The notes: generated by a model from the letters alone, not told the origin. DNA of 64,000 bases from Zeimonas sp032027205 (GCA_032027205.1 JAVSMN010000001.1:2669418-2733417); one strand, 5' to 3'. Positions 9,181 to 19,412 are shown, counted from the first letter of the stretch. Numbers and translations: made by a program.

Positions 9181-10788
9181 TCATCGTCCCCAGATCGTCA
9201 GCGACCATGCGGTCCACGTGCCTTCGTTGCCGGCGACCGCGTCGCTGACCGCCAGCGTCCATTTTCCCGGCGCGGGCTCGTCGAGGTTGCGCACGTTGCC
9301 GAACACCCAGTTGTCGTAGTTGCCGCACGAGATCCTGTCCCCGGCATCGGTGCGACAGGTGCGCGCGTCGGCCAGGACCGAGGTCGGCGACGCGGGCTCG
9401 CTGCGTCGCAGCTCGATGCGCAGGTCGCCGGTGTAAGGGTGCACGGCGCTGAAACCGACCTCGACGAACTCGATGTTGCGGATCGGGCAGTCGACGACCT
9501 CGATCGTGTCGGAGATCGTCGTCGCGTCGCGCAGCGCGAGGTTCGGATTGCGCGTGTACGGACACGAGCGCAACGACGAACTGCCGCCGATGCTGGTCCA
9601 CGAGCGCGCCAGCGACGTCGCCGCTACCGCGTCGACCACGCCGAAGCCGTAGAACGGATGCACGGTCAGCCCTGCCGCGTTCGGTTGCCAGCCCGAGCTG
9701 CCGGGGTCGTTCTTTCGTGCCGAGCGAGCGAGGATCAGCCGCACGTCGCGCCAGGTGAGCGACGGATTCGCGTGCAGCACCAGCGCGGCGACTCCGGACA
9801 CCATTGGCGTGCTTGCCGAACTGCCGGAAAAATCGAAGCGGTAGCCGTTGCCGACGTCGGTCGTCGTGATTCCGGGTTCGCTCGACGTGCCGCCGTTGCT
9901 CATCCCGCACACGAGGACGTTCGCGCCCGGTTCCGCATAGTTCGGCGCTTGCCCGTCGATGTCGACCGCGCAGGCGGCGACGATGCCGCGAGCGTTCGCG
10001 TATCCGTCGTAGTTCGAGTTGTCGGGGCTGCAGGCCCCCGCGCTCGCCGGGCATCCGCCGTTGCCGGCCGGAAAGACGTAGATGGCGCCGAGGCCGCCGC
10101 GCGCGAGCGCGATGCCGTCGAGGATCGCAGCGCGGAAGGTCGTGCCCGACGGGTTGAGCACGCCGGTCCGGTCGGGCGAGCCCCAGCTGTTGTTGTAGAC
10201 GCCGGTGACGTCGGCGTCGCGGCGCAGCGCGTCGGCGACATCGGCTTCCGATCCGGTGGACAAGGCGTTGTACGCGGCTAGCGAGACGCGTGGCGCCACC
10301 CCCGCCACGCCCAGGCCGTTGCCGTCGCGCGCCGCGGCGATGCCCGCGACCGCCGTGCCGTGCGTGTCGTCGGGCTCGCAGGGCAGCGGTTGCGTGTCGG
10401 GCGCTGCCCCCGGGCGGTAGTTGCGAAAGGCAGCGAGGTTCGGGAAGAGATCTTCGTGCAGCGTTTCGATCGCATCGTCCACAACGGCCAGCCGCACGCC
10501 TTCGCCCTTGCCCGACGACGACCATGCGGCGATCGCCCGCACGTCTTCGCCGGCGCGGCCGCCCGATTGCCCCTCGTTGCGCAAGTGCCATTGCCGCGGC
10601 AGCAACGGATCGACTCCGGTCCCGCTCGCCGGCTTCTCGGGCGCGTAGGTGAACGAGCAGTTCTCCTGGTCGAGCCGGATGTCGGACGTATTCAAGCCGC
10701 CGCCCCCGCCTCCGCCTCCGCCGCAGGCGGTGAGGAGCATCAGGAGCGAGATCGCGGCCGCGCGCGCGCAGGGGAAAACGCTGTCCAT
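9181..10788 (-). CDS. Kexin-like S8 serine protease lipoprotein with C-terminal P/Homo B domain
   Basis: A 535-residue exported protease. A signal peptide with lipobox LTAC (Cys22) is followed by nine glycines. The catalytic domain has Asp in AVVDDAIETLHEDL, His in DTHGTAVAGIAAA, the oxyanion Asn in FPAGNGG and Ser in SGSSASTPMVSGVAAL; the D-D and H-G-T contexts are kexin/furin-like. Residues about 395-535 form a P-domain (ISDTIEVVDCPI ... HPYTGDLRIELRR ... GKWTLAVSDAVAGNEGTW). There is no room for an N-terminal prodomain between the Gly linker and the catalytic core. ATG at 10788 is preferred over an upstream TTG because it opens directly into the signal peptide. The gene directly downstream encodes a prodomain-like protein. 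Confidence 0.88.
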   Translation of the reverse strand: MDSVFPCARAAAISLLMLLTACGGGGGGGGGLNTSDIRLDQENCSFTYAPEKPASGTGVDPLLPRQWHLRNEGQSGGRAGEDVRAIAAWSSSGKGEGVRLAVVDDAIETLHEDLFPNLAAFRNYRPGAAPDTQPLPCEPDDTHGTAVAGIAAARDGNGLGVAGVAPRVSLAAYNALSTGSEADVADALRRDADVTGVYNNSWGSPDRTGVLNPSGTTFRAAILDGIALARGGLGAIYVFPAGNGGCPASAGACSPDNSNYDGYANARGIVAACAVDIDGQAPNYAEPGANVLVCGMSNGGTSSEPGITTTDVGNGYRFDFSGSSASTPMVSGVAALVLHANPSLTWRDVRLILARSARKNDPGSSGWQPNAAGLTVHPFYGFGVVDAVAATSLARSWTSIGGSSSLRSCPYTRNPNLALRDATTISDTIEVVDCPIRNIEFVEVGFSAVHPYTGDLRIELRRSEPASPTSVLADARTCRTDAGDRISCGNYDNWVFGNVRNLDEPAPGKWTLAVSDAVAGNEGTWTAWSLTIWGR

Positions 10789-10886
10789 CGGTTCTCGTCG
10801 GTAACCTGCGCCGCAGCGCAATCGCCGGCGATCGTACCGGACAGTGCGCGGTTATCATGCTTCGCGGGTCTCTCGCCCCGCTCCCC

Positions 10887-13800
10887 ATGCCCCGCATCCA
10901 GTCGCTGCTCGTCGCCAACCGTTCGGAAATCGCGATCCGCGTGATGCGCGCGGCCGCCGAACTCGGCATGCGCACCGTGGCGATCTATTCGCACGAAGAC
11001 CGCTTCGCGCTGCATCGCTTCAAGGCCGACGAGAGCTACCTGGTCGGCGAGGGGCGAAAGCCGCTGCAGGCCTACCTCGACATCGATGACATCCTGCGCA
11101 TCGCGCGGCAGGCGCGCGTCGATGCGATCCATCCCGGCTACGGCTTCCTGTCGGAGAACCCCGATTTCGCGCTCGCCTGCCGGCGCGCCGGGCTGCTCTT
11201 CGTCGGGCCTTCGCCCGAGGTGATGACGACGCTGGGCAACAAGGTCGCGGCGCGCACCGCGGCGGTGGCCGCCGGCGTGCCGGTGATGCCAGCGACCGGA
11301 CCGCTGCCCGTGGATGCGCAGCAGGCGCGCGAAAGCGCGCAGGCGATCGGCTATCCGCTGATGCTCAAGGCGAGCTGGGGCGGCGGCGGGCGCGGCATGC
11401 GCGTCATCGAGTCGGCCGCCGACCTCGACGCGCAGGTTGCCGCCGCGCGGCGTGAGGCGAAGGCGGCCTTCGGCAACGACGAGGTCTATCTCGAGAAGCT
11501 CGTTCGCCGTGCGCGGCACGTCGAGGTGCAGGTGATCGGCGACCTCCACGGCAACCTCGTGCACCTGTACGAGCGCGACTGCTCGGTGCAGCGGCGCAAC
11601 CAGAAGGTGGTCGAGCGCGCTCCGGCGCCGTACCTCGACGACGCGGCGCGCGCGCAGCTGTGCGACGCCGCGCTGCGGCTCGCGCGCAGCGTCGGCTACA
11701 CGCATGCCGGCACCGTCGAGTTCCTGATGGACGTCGACAGCGGCGAGTTCCATTTCATCGAGGTGAACCCGCGCATCCAGGTCGAGCATACGGTGACCGA
11801 GCAGGTCACCGGCATCGACATAGTGAAGGCGCAACTGCGCATCACCGAAGGAGCGCGCATCGGCGACGCCGACTGCCCGGTACCCGAGCAGTCGCAGATT
11901 CGCCTGAACGGGCACGCGCTGCAGTGCCGCATCACCACCGAAGACCCGGAGAATCAATTCACGCCCGACTATGGGCGCATCACCGCATATCGCAGCGCTG
12001 CCGGTTTCGGCCTCCGCCTGGACGGCGGCACCGCCTACACCGGCGCAGTGATCACTCCGTACTACGATTCGCTGCTGGTGAAGGTAACCGCGTGGGCGCC
12101 GACTCCGCAGGAAGCGATACGGCGAATGGACCGCGCGCTGCGCGAGTTCCGCATCCGCGGCGTGGCGACGAACCTGCAGTTCGTCGAGAACGTCATCAAC
12201 CATCCCGACTTCGTCGAAGGTCGCGTCACCACGCGCTTCATCGACGACACGCCCGAGCTGTTCAGCTTCGCCAAGCGCCGCGATCGCGCCACGCGCCTGC
12301 TGCATTACATCGGCGAGGTCACGGTCAACGGTCACCCCGACATGAAGGGGCGCACTGCTCCCGATCTCTCTCGTCATCGCCTTTTGCTGCCGCCGGCTTC
12401 GATGCTCGACACGAGCGTTCCCGTTCCGGCCGGCACGCGCGAGCGGCTGCTCGCGCTGGGCCCCGAGATCTTCGCGCGCTGGATGTTCGAGCAGCCGCAG
12501 GCGCTGCTCACCGACACGACAATGCGCGATGCGCACCAGTCGTTGTTTGCCACTCGCATGCGCACGATCGACATGCTGCGCATCGCACCGTACTACGCCC
12601 GCCTGGTGCCGCAACTCTTCTCACTGGAATGCTGGGGCGGCGCCACCTTCGACGTCTCGCTGCGCTTCCTGAAGGAGGATCCGTGGGAGCGCCTGGCGCG
12701 CCTGCGCAAGGCGATCCCGAACGTGCTGCTGCAGATGCTGCTGCGCGGCAGCAACGCGGTCGGCTACACGAACTATGCCGACGACGTCGTCCGGCATTTC
12801 GTCGCGCGTGCCGCAGCCGGCGGCATCGACCTGTTCCGTGTCTTCGATTCACTGAACTGGGTCGAGAACATGCGCGTCGCGATCGACGCCGTACTCGAGG
12901 CGGGCGCGCTGTGCGAAGGCGCGGTCTGCTACACGGCGGATCTGTTCGATGCGTCGCGCCCGAAGTATTCGCTGCGCTACTACCTCGACGCGGCGCGCCA
13001 GTTGCAGCGCGCCGGCGTGCACGTGCTCGGCATCAAGGACATGGCCGGGGTGTGCCGGCCGCGCGCGGCGCGCGAACTGGTGCACGCGCTGCGTAGCGAG
13101 ACCGGGCTGCCGGTGCATTTCCACACGCACGACACGAGCGGCGGCGCGGTCGCGTCGGTGCTCGCCGCGCTCGAAGGCGGCGCCGATGCGGTCGACGGCG
13201 CGATGGATTCGATGAGCGGACTCACGTCGCAGCCGAACCTCGGCGCGATCGTCGCGGCGCTCGAAGGCGGCCCGCGCGATGCCGTCATCGATCGCAACGC
13301 GATGCAGGCGATCTCGCACTACTGGGAGGGCGTGCGCGAGTTGTACGCGCCGTTCGAGGCGAGCATCCGCGCCGGCACCTCCGACGTCTATCGGCACGAG
13401 ATGCCCGGCGGGCAGTACACGAACCTGCGCGAGCAGGCGCGCTCGCTGGGCCTGGAGCACCGCTGGCCCGAGGTCGCTCGCGCTTATGCCGACGTGAACC
13501 GCGCGTTCGGCGACATCGTCAAGGTGACGCCGACCTCGAAAGTGGTCGGCGACCTCGCGCTGCACATGGTGGCCAACGACCTGAACGCCGAGGACATCGT
13601 CGACCCGCAGCGTGACGTGGCTTTTCCGGAGAGCGTGGTGTCGCTGTTTCGCGGCGAGCTGGGCTTTCCCCCCGACGGCTTTCCGCCTGCGCTGTCGCGT
13701 AAGGTTCTGCGCTGCGACAGCGCGCACCCGATCGAAGCCGAGCCGCCGGCGCCGTATCGACCTGGCGACCGGCTGCCGCCGGTGGATCTCGAAGCGGCGC

Positions 13801-14402
13801 GCCAGGAAGCGGCCGGCGCGCTAGGTCATCGCGTAGACGACGACGAACTCGCGTCGTGGCTGATGTATCCGAAGGTCTTTCGCGACTACGACGAGCACCG
13901 ACGCGCCTTCGGCGACGTCTCGAGGTTGCCGACGCAGACCTTCTTCTACGGCATGCGCGAGCGCGAGGAGGTCGCGATCGGCATCGAACGCGGCAAGACG
14001 CTCATCGTCGCGATGCAGGGCACGGCGCCGGCCGAGGAAGAGGGCGTCGTTCGCGTGTTCTTCGAGCTCAACGGCCAGCCGCGCACGATGCGCATCGACA
14101 AGGCGGGCGCGCCGCGCGCGGTGCGCCGCGCGCAGGCGCAGCCGGACAATCACGCGCACGTGCCGGCGCCGATGCCGGGGATGGTCGTAACCGTCGCGGT
14201 CAAGCCGGGACAGGCGGTGCGCTCGGGCGATCCGCTCGTCTCGATCGAGGCGATGAAGATGGAGACGCAGATCCGCGCCGAACGCGACGCGAGCGTGCGC
14301 GCCGTGCACGTGAAGCCGGGCGACACGGTGTCGGCGCACGACCTGCTGATCGAGTTTTCCGCTGCCGACGGCGAAGCGGCGCAGGCCAGCGGGCGTGCAT
14401 GA
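10887..14402 (+). CDS. pyc: Pyruvate carboxylase
   Basis: A single-chain enzyme of 1171 residues that carboxylates pyruvate to oxaloacetate with ATP and bicarbonate. Order of domains: biotin carboxylase (about 1-450, with HPGYGFLSEN and the glycine-rich SWGGGGRGM loop), carboxyltransferase (about 520-800, starting TDTTMRDAHQSL; HTHDTSG metal ligands), PYC_OADA region, and biotin carrier with IEAMKMETQI (Lys about 1124 biotinylated). The second in-frame Met, MPRIQSLLVANRSEIAIR, was taken as start; the upstream ten residues do not look homologous. It is the anaplerotic and gluconeogenic entry and is divergent from the protease gene. Its stop overlaps the next start (ATGA). Confidence 0.95.
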   Translation: MPRIQSLLVANRSEIAIRVMRAAAELGMRTVAIYSHEDRFALHRFKADESYLVGEGRKPLQAYLDIDDILRIARQARVDAIHPGYGFLSENPDFALACRRAGLLFVGPSPEVMTTLGNKVAARTAAVAAGVPVMPATGPLPVDAQQARESAQAIGYPLMLKASWGGGGRGMRVIESAADLDAQVAAARREAKAAFGNDEVYLEKLVRRARHVEVQVIGDLHGNLVHLYERDCSVQRRNQKVVERAPAPYLDDAARAQLCDAALRLARSVGYTHAGTVEFLMDVDSGEFHFIEVNPRIQVEHTVTEQVTGIDIVKAQLRITEGARIGDADCPVPEQSQIRLNGHALQCRITTEDPENQFTPDYGRITAYRSAAGFGLRLDGGTAYTGAVITPYYDSLLVKVTAWAPTPQEAIRRMDRALREFRIRGVATNLQFVENVINHPDFVEGRVTTRFIDDTPELFSFAKRRDRATRLLHYIGEVTVNGHPDMKGRTAPDLSRHRLLLPPASMLDTSVPVPAGTRERLLALGPEIFARWMFEQPQALLTDTTMRDAHQSLFATRMRTIDMLRIAPYYARLVPQLFSLECWGGATFDVSLRFLKEDPWERLARLRKAIPNVLLQMLLRGSNAVGYTNYADDVVRHFVARAAAGGIDLFRVFDSLNWVENMRVAIDAVLEAGALCEGAVCYTADLFDASRPKYSLRYYLDAARQLQRAGVHVLGIKDMAGVCRPRAARELVHALRSETGLPVHFHTHDTSGGAVASVLAALEGGADAVDGAMDSMSGLTSQPNLGAIVAALEGGPRDAVIDRNAMQAISHYWEGVRELYAPFEASIRAGTSDVYRHEMPGGQYTNLREQARSLGLEHRWPEVARAYADVNRAFGDIVKVTPTSKVVGDLALHMVANDLNAEDIVDPQRDVAFPESVVSLFRGELGFPPDGFPPALSRKVLRCDSAHPIEAEPPAPYRPGDRLPPVDLEAARQEAAGALGHRVDDDELASWLMYPKVFRDYDEHRRAFGDVSRLPTQTFFYGMREREEVAIGIERGKTLIVAMQGTAPAEEEGVVRVFFELNGQPRTMRIDKAGAPRAVRRAQAQPDNHAHVPAPMPGMVVTVAVKPGQAVRSGDPLVSIEAMKMETQIRAERDASVRAVHVKPGDTVSAHDLLIEFSAADGEAAQASGRA

Positions 14403-15298
14403 CGCAGCGGCTCTCCGCGCATCGCCTGTCGTATCGACCGCCCTTCGACTGGCGGCGCACGCTTGCCTTTCTCGCCGCGCGCTGCATCGGCAGCGTCGAG
14501 TACGTGGACGAATCGTCGTACCTGCGCAGCGTGCGCTGGGACGAAGACGCGAATGCGCCGGCGAGCGCAGCCGCGCATTCCCGTGTCGGGTGGCTGCGAT
14601 TGCGAGCGGCGAGCGGCCACGATGCGCTCGATGTGCAACTGTCCGCCTCGCTTGCGCCGGCGGCCGAAGCGCTGCTGCGACATCTGCGTTCGATCTTCGA
14701 CCTCGATCTCGATTCGGCGCTGCCGCTGGCCGCGCTGCCGGCCGGCACGCCGATGCGCGGACCGATGCGGCTGGTCGGCACCTTCGACGGCTTCGAGCTC
14801 GCGGTGCGCGCGATCGTCGGCCAGCAGATCAGCGTGAAGGCCGCGCGCACGGTGATCGGGCGCGTCGTCGAGCGATACGGCGAGCCGATGTGCGAAGCGC
14901 CGGACGGCATTGCGCGCGTCTTCCCGACCGCGGCGACGATCGCCGCGCTCGACGATGCGGCGATCGCGTCGTTCGGGTTGAACGCGCGGCGCGCGCGGAC
15001 CATCCGCCTGCTCGCCGAGCAGATCGCCGAGGGAACGCTGGTGCTCGCGCCGGGAGCACCGGTGCAAGCCACCGTCGAGCGCCTGCTCGACACGCCCGGC
15101 ATCGGCGACTGGACCGCGCAGTACATCGCATTGCGCGCGCTGTGCTGGAGCGACGCCTTTCCGGCCGGCGATCTTGCCGTGCTGCGCGCGCTGGACGCGC
15201 GCACGCCGGCGCGGGCGCGCGAGATCGCCCGCGACTGGCAGCCGTGGCGCGCGTACGCGGTGATGAACCTGTGGAGCTCGCTCGGGGCGGGCGGATGA
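14399..15298 (+). CDS. alkA: AlkA-type DNA-3-methyladenine glycosylase II
   Basis: A 299-residue base-excision repair enzyme. The N-terminal AlkA-N fold (about 1-110) has PFDWRRTLAFLAARCIGSVE. The HhH-GPD domain follows with IVGQQISVKAARTVIGR, the hairpin LLDTPGIGDWTAQYIALRAL and the catalytic Asp in FPAGDLAVLRAL. The family excises alkylated purines from DNA. No Ada methyltransferase or AraC domain is fused to it. It overlaps pyc by 4 bp, so it is translated from the same message; the link to pyruvate carboxylase has no obvious functional sense. Confidence 0.9.
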   Translation: MTQRLSAHRLSYRPPFDWRRTLAFLAARCIGSVEYVDESSYLRSVRWDEDANAPASAAAHSRVGWLRLRAASGHDALDVQLSASLAPAAEALLRHLRSIFDLDLDSALPLAALPAGTPMRGPMRLVGTFDGFELAVRAIVGQQISVKAARTVIGRVVERYGEPMCEAPDGIARVFPTAATIAALDDAAIASFGLNARRARTIRLLAEQIAEGTLVLAPGAPVQATVERLLDTPGIGDWTAQYIALRALCWSDAFPAGDLAVLRALDARTPARAREIARDWQPWRAYAVMNLWSSLGAGG

Positions 15299-16188
15299 TC
15301 GTCGATCGCCGGGTGTCGCAGTGAGGCAGCGCGACGTCGTCGACCTGCTGATGCTCGCCGCGTTGTGGGGCGGCTCGTTCCTGTTCATCCGCGTGGCGGT
15401 CGCGTCGTTCGGGCCGTTCCCGCTGATGCTGATGCGCACCGCGATCGGCGCGCTCGTGCTGCTGCCGTTCCTGCTGCGCGGCGAGCGCCTGGTCGAACTG
15501 CGCGCGAACGCCGGCCGCATCGCGCTGATCGGGCTGGTGAACTCCGCGCTGCCCTTCGTGCTCTACGGCTACGCGATGCTGCGGCTGAGCGCCGGCTACT
15601 CGTCGATCCTGAACGCCACGGTGCCGTTCTGGAGCGCGCTCGTCGCCTTCGCGTGGATGGGCGAGCGGATGAGCCGGCCGCGCGTGATCGGGCTGGTCGT
15701 CGGCTTCGCCGGCGTGCTCGTGCTCGTCTGGGGGCGGCTGGGCTTCGCAGGCGAAGGCCTGGGCGTGCCGATCGTCGCCGTGCTCGGCGCGACGTTGTCG
15801 TACGGCATCGCGTCGGTGGCCACGAAGAAATACCTTTCACAGGTCGATTCGATGACCGGCGCCGGCGGCAGCCTCGTGTTCGCAGCAGCGGCGCTGCTGC
15901 CCTTTGCGGTGCTCGCCTGGCCGGCGAACTCGCCCGGCGCGCTCGCCTGGCTTTCGGCCGTGCTGCTCGGCGTCTTCTGCACCGGCTTCGCCTACGTCGT
16001 GTTCTTTCGCCTGATCGAGCGCATCGGCAGCGTCGGCGCGGTGACCGTGACCTTTCTCGTGCCCGCCTTCGCGATGCTGTGGGGCGCGCTGCTGCTCGAC
16101 GAGGCGGTGACCGCGCGGATGATCGCCGGGGCGGCGATCATCCTCGTCGGCACCTCGCTGACGACCGGGCTGCTCGGTGGGCGGACCG

Positions 16189-17253
<1,065 letters not shown>

Positions 17254-17306
17254 GCGCCCCCTCCGGCGTTGAGGTGCGCGCAATGGTACCGAAGAAGCGG
17301 GCGCGA

Positions 17307-17320
17307 TTGACCCGGGTCAA
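17307..17320. promoter_or_regulatory. FNR/ANR-like palindrome
   Basis: TTGACCCGGGTCAA is a perfect 14-bp palindrome of the TTGAN6TCAA type bound by CRP/FNR-family oxygen regulators (consensus TTGAT-N4-ATCAA; here C/G at the fifth position). Its centre is 42 bp before the ATG at 17356, the class II activator distance if transcription began right at the gene. It lies in the divergent gap between the ATPase and the 160-residue unknown gene. Binding is an inference. Confidence 0.45.
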
Positions 17321-17355
17321 ACCCGTTCCGCACATGCTTCGGCACGATTGCTTCG

Positions 17356-17838
17356 ATGAAGCCCGGGTCCGACCGCGTCGTTTCCTTGCGCGAGCTGCTC
17401 GTTTCCACGCTCGCGTTGCGGCGCGAGGCTTCGGTGCGCTATCGCCGTCTGGCGGCCTCTCCGGAACTGCTCGAAGACCCGGCACTGCGGCGCCTGTTCT
17501 CGCGCCTGGCGATCGCCGAATCGGAGTTCGCCGCCCGCATCGAGCGCGACTTGCCCGATCTCGACGTTGGCACGATACTGGCCGAACGAGTGACCTGGAC
17601 GGAAGCGATGTGCCAGTCGAGGCTCGACGAACCATTGACCCCCGGAACTGCCCTCGAGGCCGCGCGGCGCAACGAACGTCGGATGCGTTCCGTTTTCGAG
17701 CATCTGGCGGCCACGTCGCCGCACGAATCGGTGCGCATGCGATCGCTCGAGTCGGCGCTTGCCGAAACCCGGCACCTGGCCTCGATCGAGCAACTCGTCG
17801 CACCGCTTGTCGCGTCCGTCTGCGGAGGCCGTAGATGA
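17356..17838 (+). CDS. Hypothetical protein, mostly helical
   Basis: A 160-residue soluble protein that I do not recognise. The sequence is helical and charged with repeated Glu/His in long helices (RREASVRYRRLAASPELL, RLAIAESEFAARIERDL, HLASIEQLVAPLVA), which could form a ferritin-like four-helix bundle, but no ExxH metal pair is convincing. It has no signal peptide or membrane segment. An FNR-like palindrome lies just upstream. The TGA overlaps the ATG of the following gene (ATGA), and a ribosome hibernation factor follows, so a role under slow growth or low oxygen is a guess from context. Confidence 0.7.
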   Translation: MKPGSDRVVSLRELLVSTLALRREASVRYRRLAASPELLEDPALRRLFSRLAIAESEFAARIERDLPDLDVGTILAERVTWTEAMCQSRLDEPLTPGTALEAARRNERRMRSVFEHLAATSPHESVRMRSLESALAETRHLASIEQLVAPLVASVCGGRR

Positions 17839-18122
17839 GCCGCACGATTCCCACCACGCGCGCCGAATTCGATCACACCCGCGTCTTCGAGCGTCCCGAC
17901 GGCTTCTGGTGGATCGACGAAGCCGAAGCGCGCGAGTACGGGCCTTTCCGCTCGCTGATCGAGGCGGTCGAAGACATGAATGCCGCCGACGACGAAGCGC
18001 CGGACGAGAATTCCGACGAAGTCCTGCGCAGCGCCGGTGAGGCGCTGGGCGTACCCGACTGGATCGATCCCGACACAGGAGAGCTTGCCGACGACGAACG
18101 AACGAGAACCGACGAGCACTGA
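17835..18122 (+). CDS. Small acidic hypothetical protein
   Basis: A 95-residue acidic protein. It opens with TTRAEFDHTRVFERPDGFWW and EAREYGPFRSLIEAVEDMNA, a compact beta-hairpin plus helix pattern seen in small proteobacterial conserved proteins of unknown function. The C-terminal half is rich in Asp/Glu (DDEAPDENSDEV) with GVPDWIDPDTGE. No signal peptide or membrane helix. Translationally coupled to the gene before it (ATGA overlap) and 51 bp upstream of the HPF gene. Function unknown. Confidence 0.72.
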   Translation: MSRTIPTTRAEFDHTRVFERPDGFWWIDEAEAREYGPFRSLIEAVEDMNAADDEAPDENSDEVLRSAGEALGVPDWIDPDTGELADDERTRTDEH

Positions 18123-18173
18123 ACGACCCGAAGGTCGCCCGCAGCGCGGGCATCGTTGACGAGAAGGAGTCCC

Positions 18174-18581
18174 ATGCGTACGCAGTTGCAGATCCATTTC
18201 CATGGAATCGATACTTCGCCCGCCCTCGAGGCCTCGATCCGCGAGAAGTCGAACAAGCTCGAGCAGTTCCATCCCAATGTCACCAGTTGCCGCGTCGTCG
18301 TGCAACGTCCCCACAACCACAAGCAGCAAGGCGAGGAGTTCCTCGTCTCGATCGACGTCAGCGTCCCCGGCGGCAACATCGTCGCCAACCAGGCGCGTCG
18401 CCAGGACGTGCACGTAGCGCTGCGCGATGCGTTCTTCGCCGCGCGCCGGCAACTCGACGAACACGCGCGTCGCCTGCGCATCGACGCCAAGCGGCGCTTC
18501 GAGCCGCGCCCGATCGACGCGTCTCCCGACGTCGCAGCCGTCGACCACGCTGCCGACGCCTTGCCCTTCGCTTCGGCCTGA
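18174..18581 (+). CDS. hpf: Ribosome hibernation promoting factor/RaiA family
   Basis: A 135-residue protein of the short HPF/RaiA class that binds the 30S decoding centre and inactivates ribosomes in stationary phase. It has the IHFHGIDTSPALEASIREKS start, the beta strand CRVVVQRPHNHKQQGEEF, VSVPGGNIVANQ and DVHVALRDAFFAARRQLDEH, followed by a short variable tail rather than a long-HPF dimerisation domain. ATG at 18174 is preceded by AAGGAG (18164-18169); an upstream in-frame ATG at 18156 is not used. Grouped with the two small genes before it. Confidence 0.9.
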   Translation: MRTQLQIHFHGIDTSPALEASIREKSNKLEQFHPNVTSCRVVVQRPHNHKQQGEEFLVSIDVSVPGGNIVANQARRQDVHVALRDAFFAARRQLDEHARRLRIDAKRRFEPRPIDASPDVAAVDHAADALPFASA

Positions 18582-18602
18582 CCGCCGCGCAGCGCACCGC
18601 CC

Positions 18603-19412
18603 GTGACGAACGAAACGGTGGTTCTCGTCACGGGCGCGAGCAAGGGAATCGGACTTGCCTGCGCCCGCTGCTTCCTGCGCGCCGGCCGGCGCGTGATCGG
18701 CGTCGGGCGCGACCCCGCCCATCTGGCGGCGGCGCGCGATTCGTTCGCCGATGCGCTGGCCGCCGGCGATGCATCGGGCCCGATCGACGCATCGGCCTTC
18801 GTCGCCGAGGCGGTAGACCTCGTCGATGCGCAGGCGGCGGCGCGTCTCGTCGAACGCGTGGAATCCGACCACGGTCCGATCGACGTGCTGGTGAACGCGG
18901 CGGGTGCCGCGCGTCGCTATGCCCCGGAAGAGCTGAACGCCGACGCCTATCGGCAGGCAATGGACGCCAAGTACTTCACCTACATGCACGTCACGCAACC
19001 GGTGATCGAACGCATGGCGGCGCGCGGACGCGGTGCCGTCGTCAACATCGTCGGGCAGGGCGGCCGGCAGGCGGGACGCTTCCACATCGCCGGCGGTGCT
19101 GCGAACTCGGCGCTGATGCTCGCCACGGTCGGCCTTGCGCAGGCGTGGGCGAGTCGCGGCGTTCGGGTGAATGCGGTCAATCCGGGGCTCACGCGAACCA
19201 CGCGCGTCGATGAAGGGCTCGAGGCCGCGGCGCGCGCGAGCGGGCGCAGCAAGGCCGACCTGCTCGAGGAGGCGATCGCGCGCATTCCGATGGGTCGAAT
19301 GGCCGAACCGGACGAGATCGCGCAGGTCGCGTTCTTCCTCGCGTCCGACGCCGCGTCCTACGTCTCGGGCGCGATCATTCCGATGGACGGCTGCGTCTCC
19401 TCGGTCATCTGA
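18603..19412 (+). CDS. SDR-fold protein lacking the canonical Ser-Tyr-Lys residues
   Basis: A 269-residue Rossmann protein with the cofactor motif TGASKGIG, the NAAG structural motif (VNAAGAARR), and the C-terminal NPGLTRT and PMGRMAEPDEIAQVAFFLAS segments of classical SDRs. At the catalytic position, where family members have YxxxK followed by xxAL, it reads GGAANSAL, so Tyr and Lys are replaced by Gly and Asn; the Ser position (NIVGQGG) is also not Ser. It may use another catalytic chemistry or bind ligand without reducing it. GTG start at 18603, 21 bp after hpf. Confidence 0.85.
   Translation: MTNETVVLVTGASKGIGLACARCFLRAGRRVIGVGRDPAHLAAARDSFADALAAGDASGPIDASAFVAEAVDLVDAQAAARLVERVESDHGPIDVLVNAAGAARRYAPEELNADAYRQAMDAKYFTYMHVTQPVIERMAARGRGAVVNIVGQGGRQAGRFHIAGGAANSALMLATVGLAQAWASRGVRVNAVNPGLTRTTRVDEGLEAAARASGRSKADLLEEAIARIPMGRMAEPDEIAQVAFFLASDAASYVSGAIIPMDGCVSSVI

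Noticed and set aside
10740..12614. 624-codon open frame antisense to pyruvate carboxylase
   Set aside because: No recognisable domain and composed of Arg/His/Ala repeats opposite a well-conserved enzyme.
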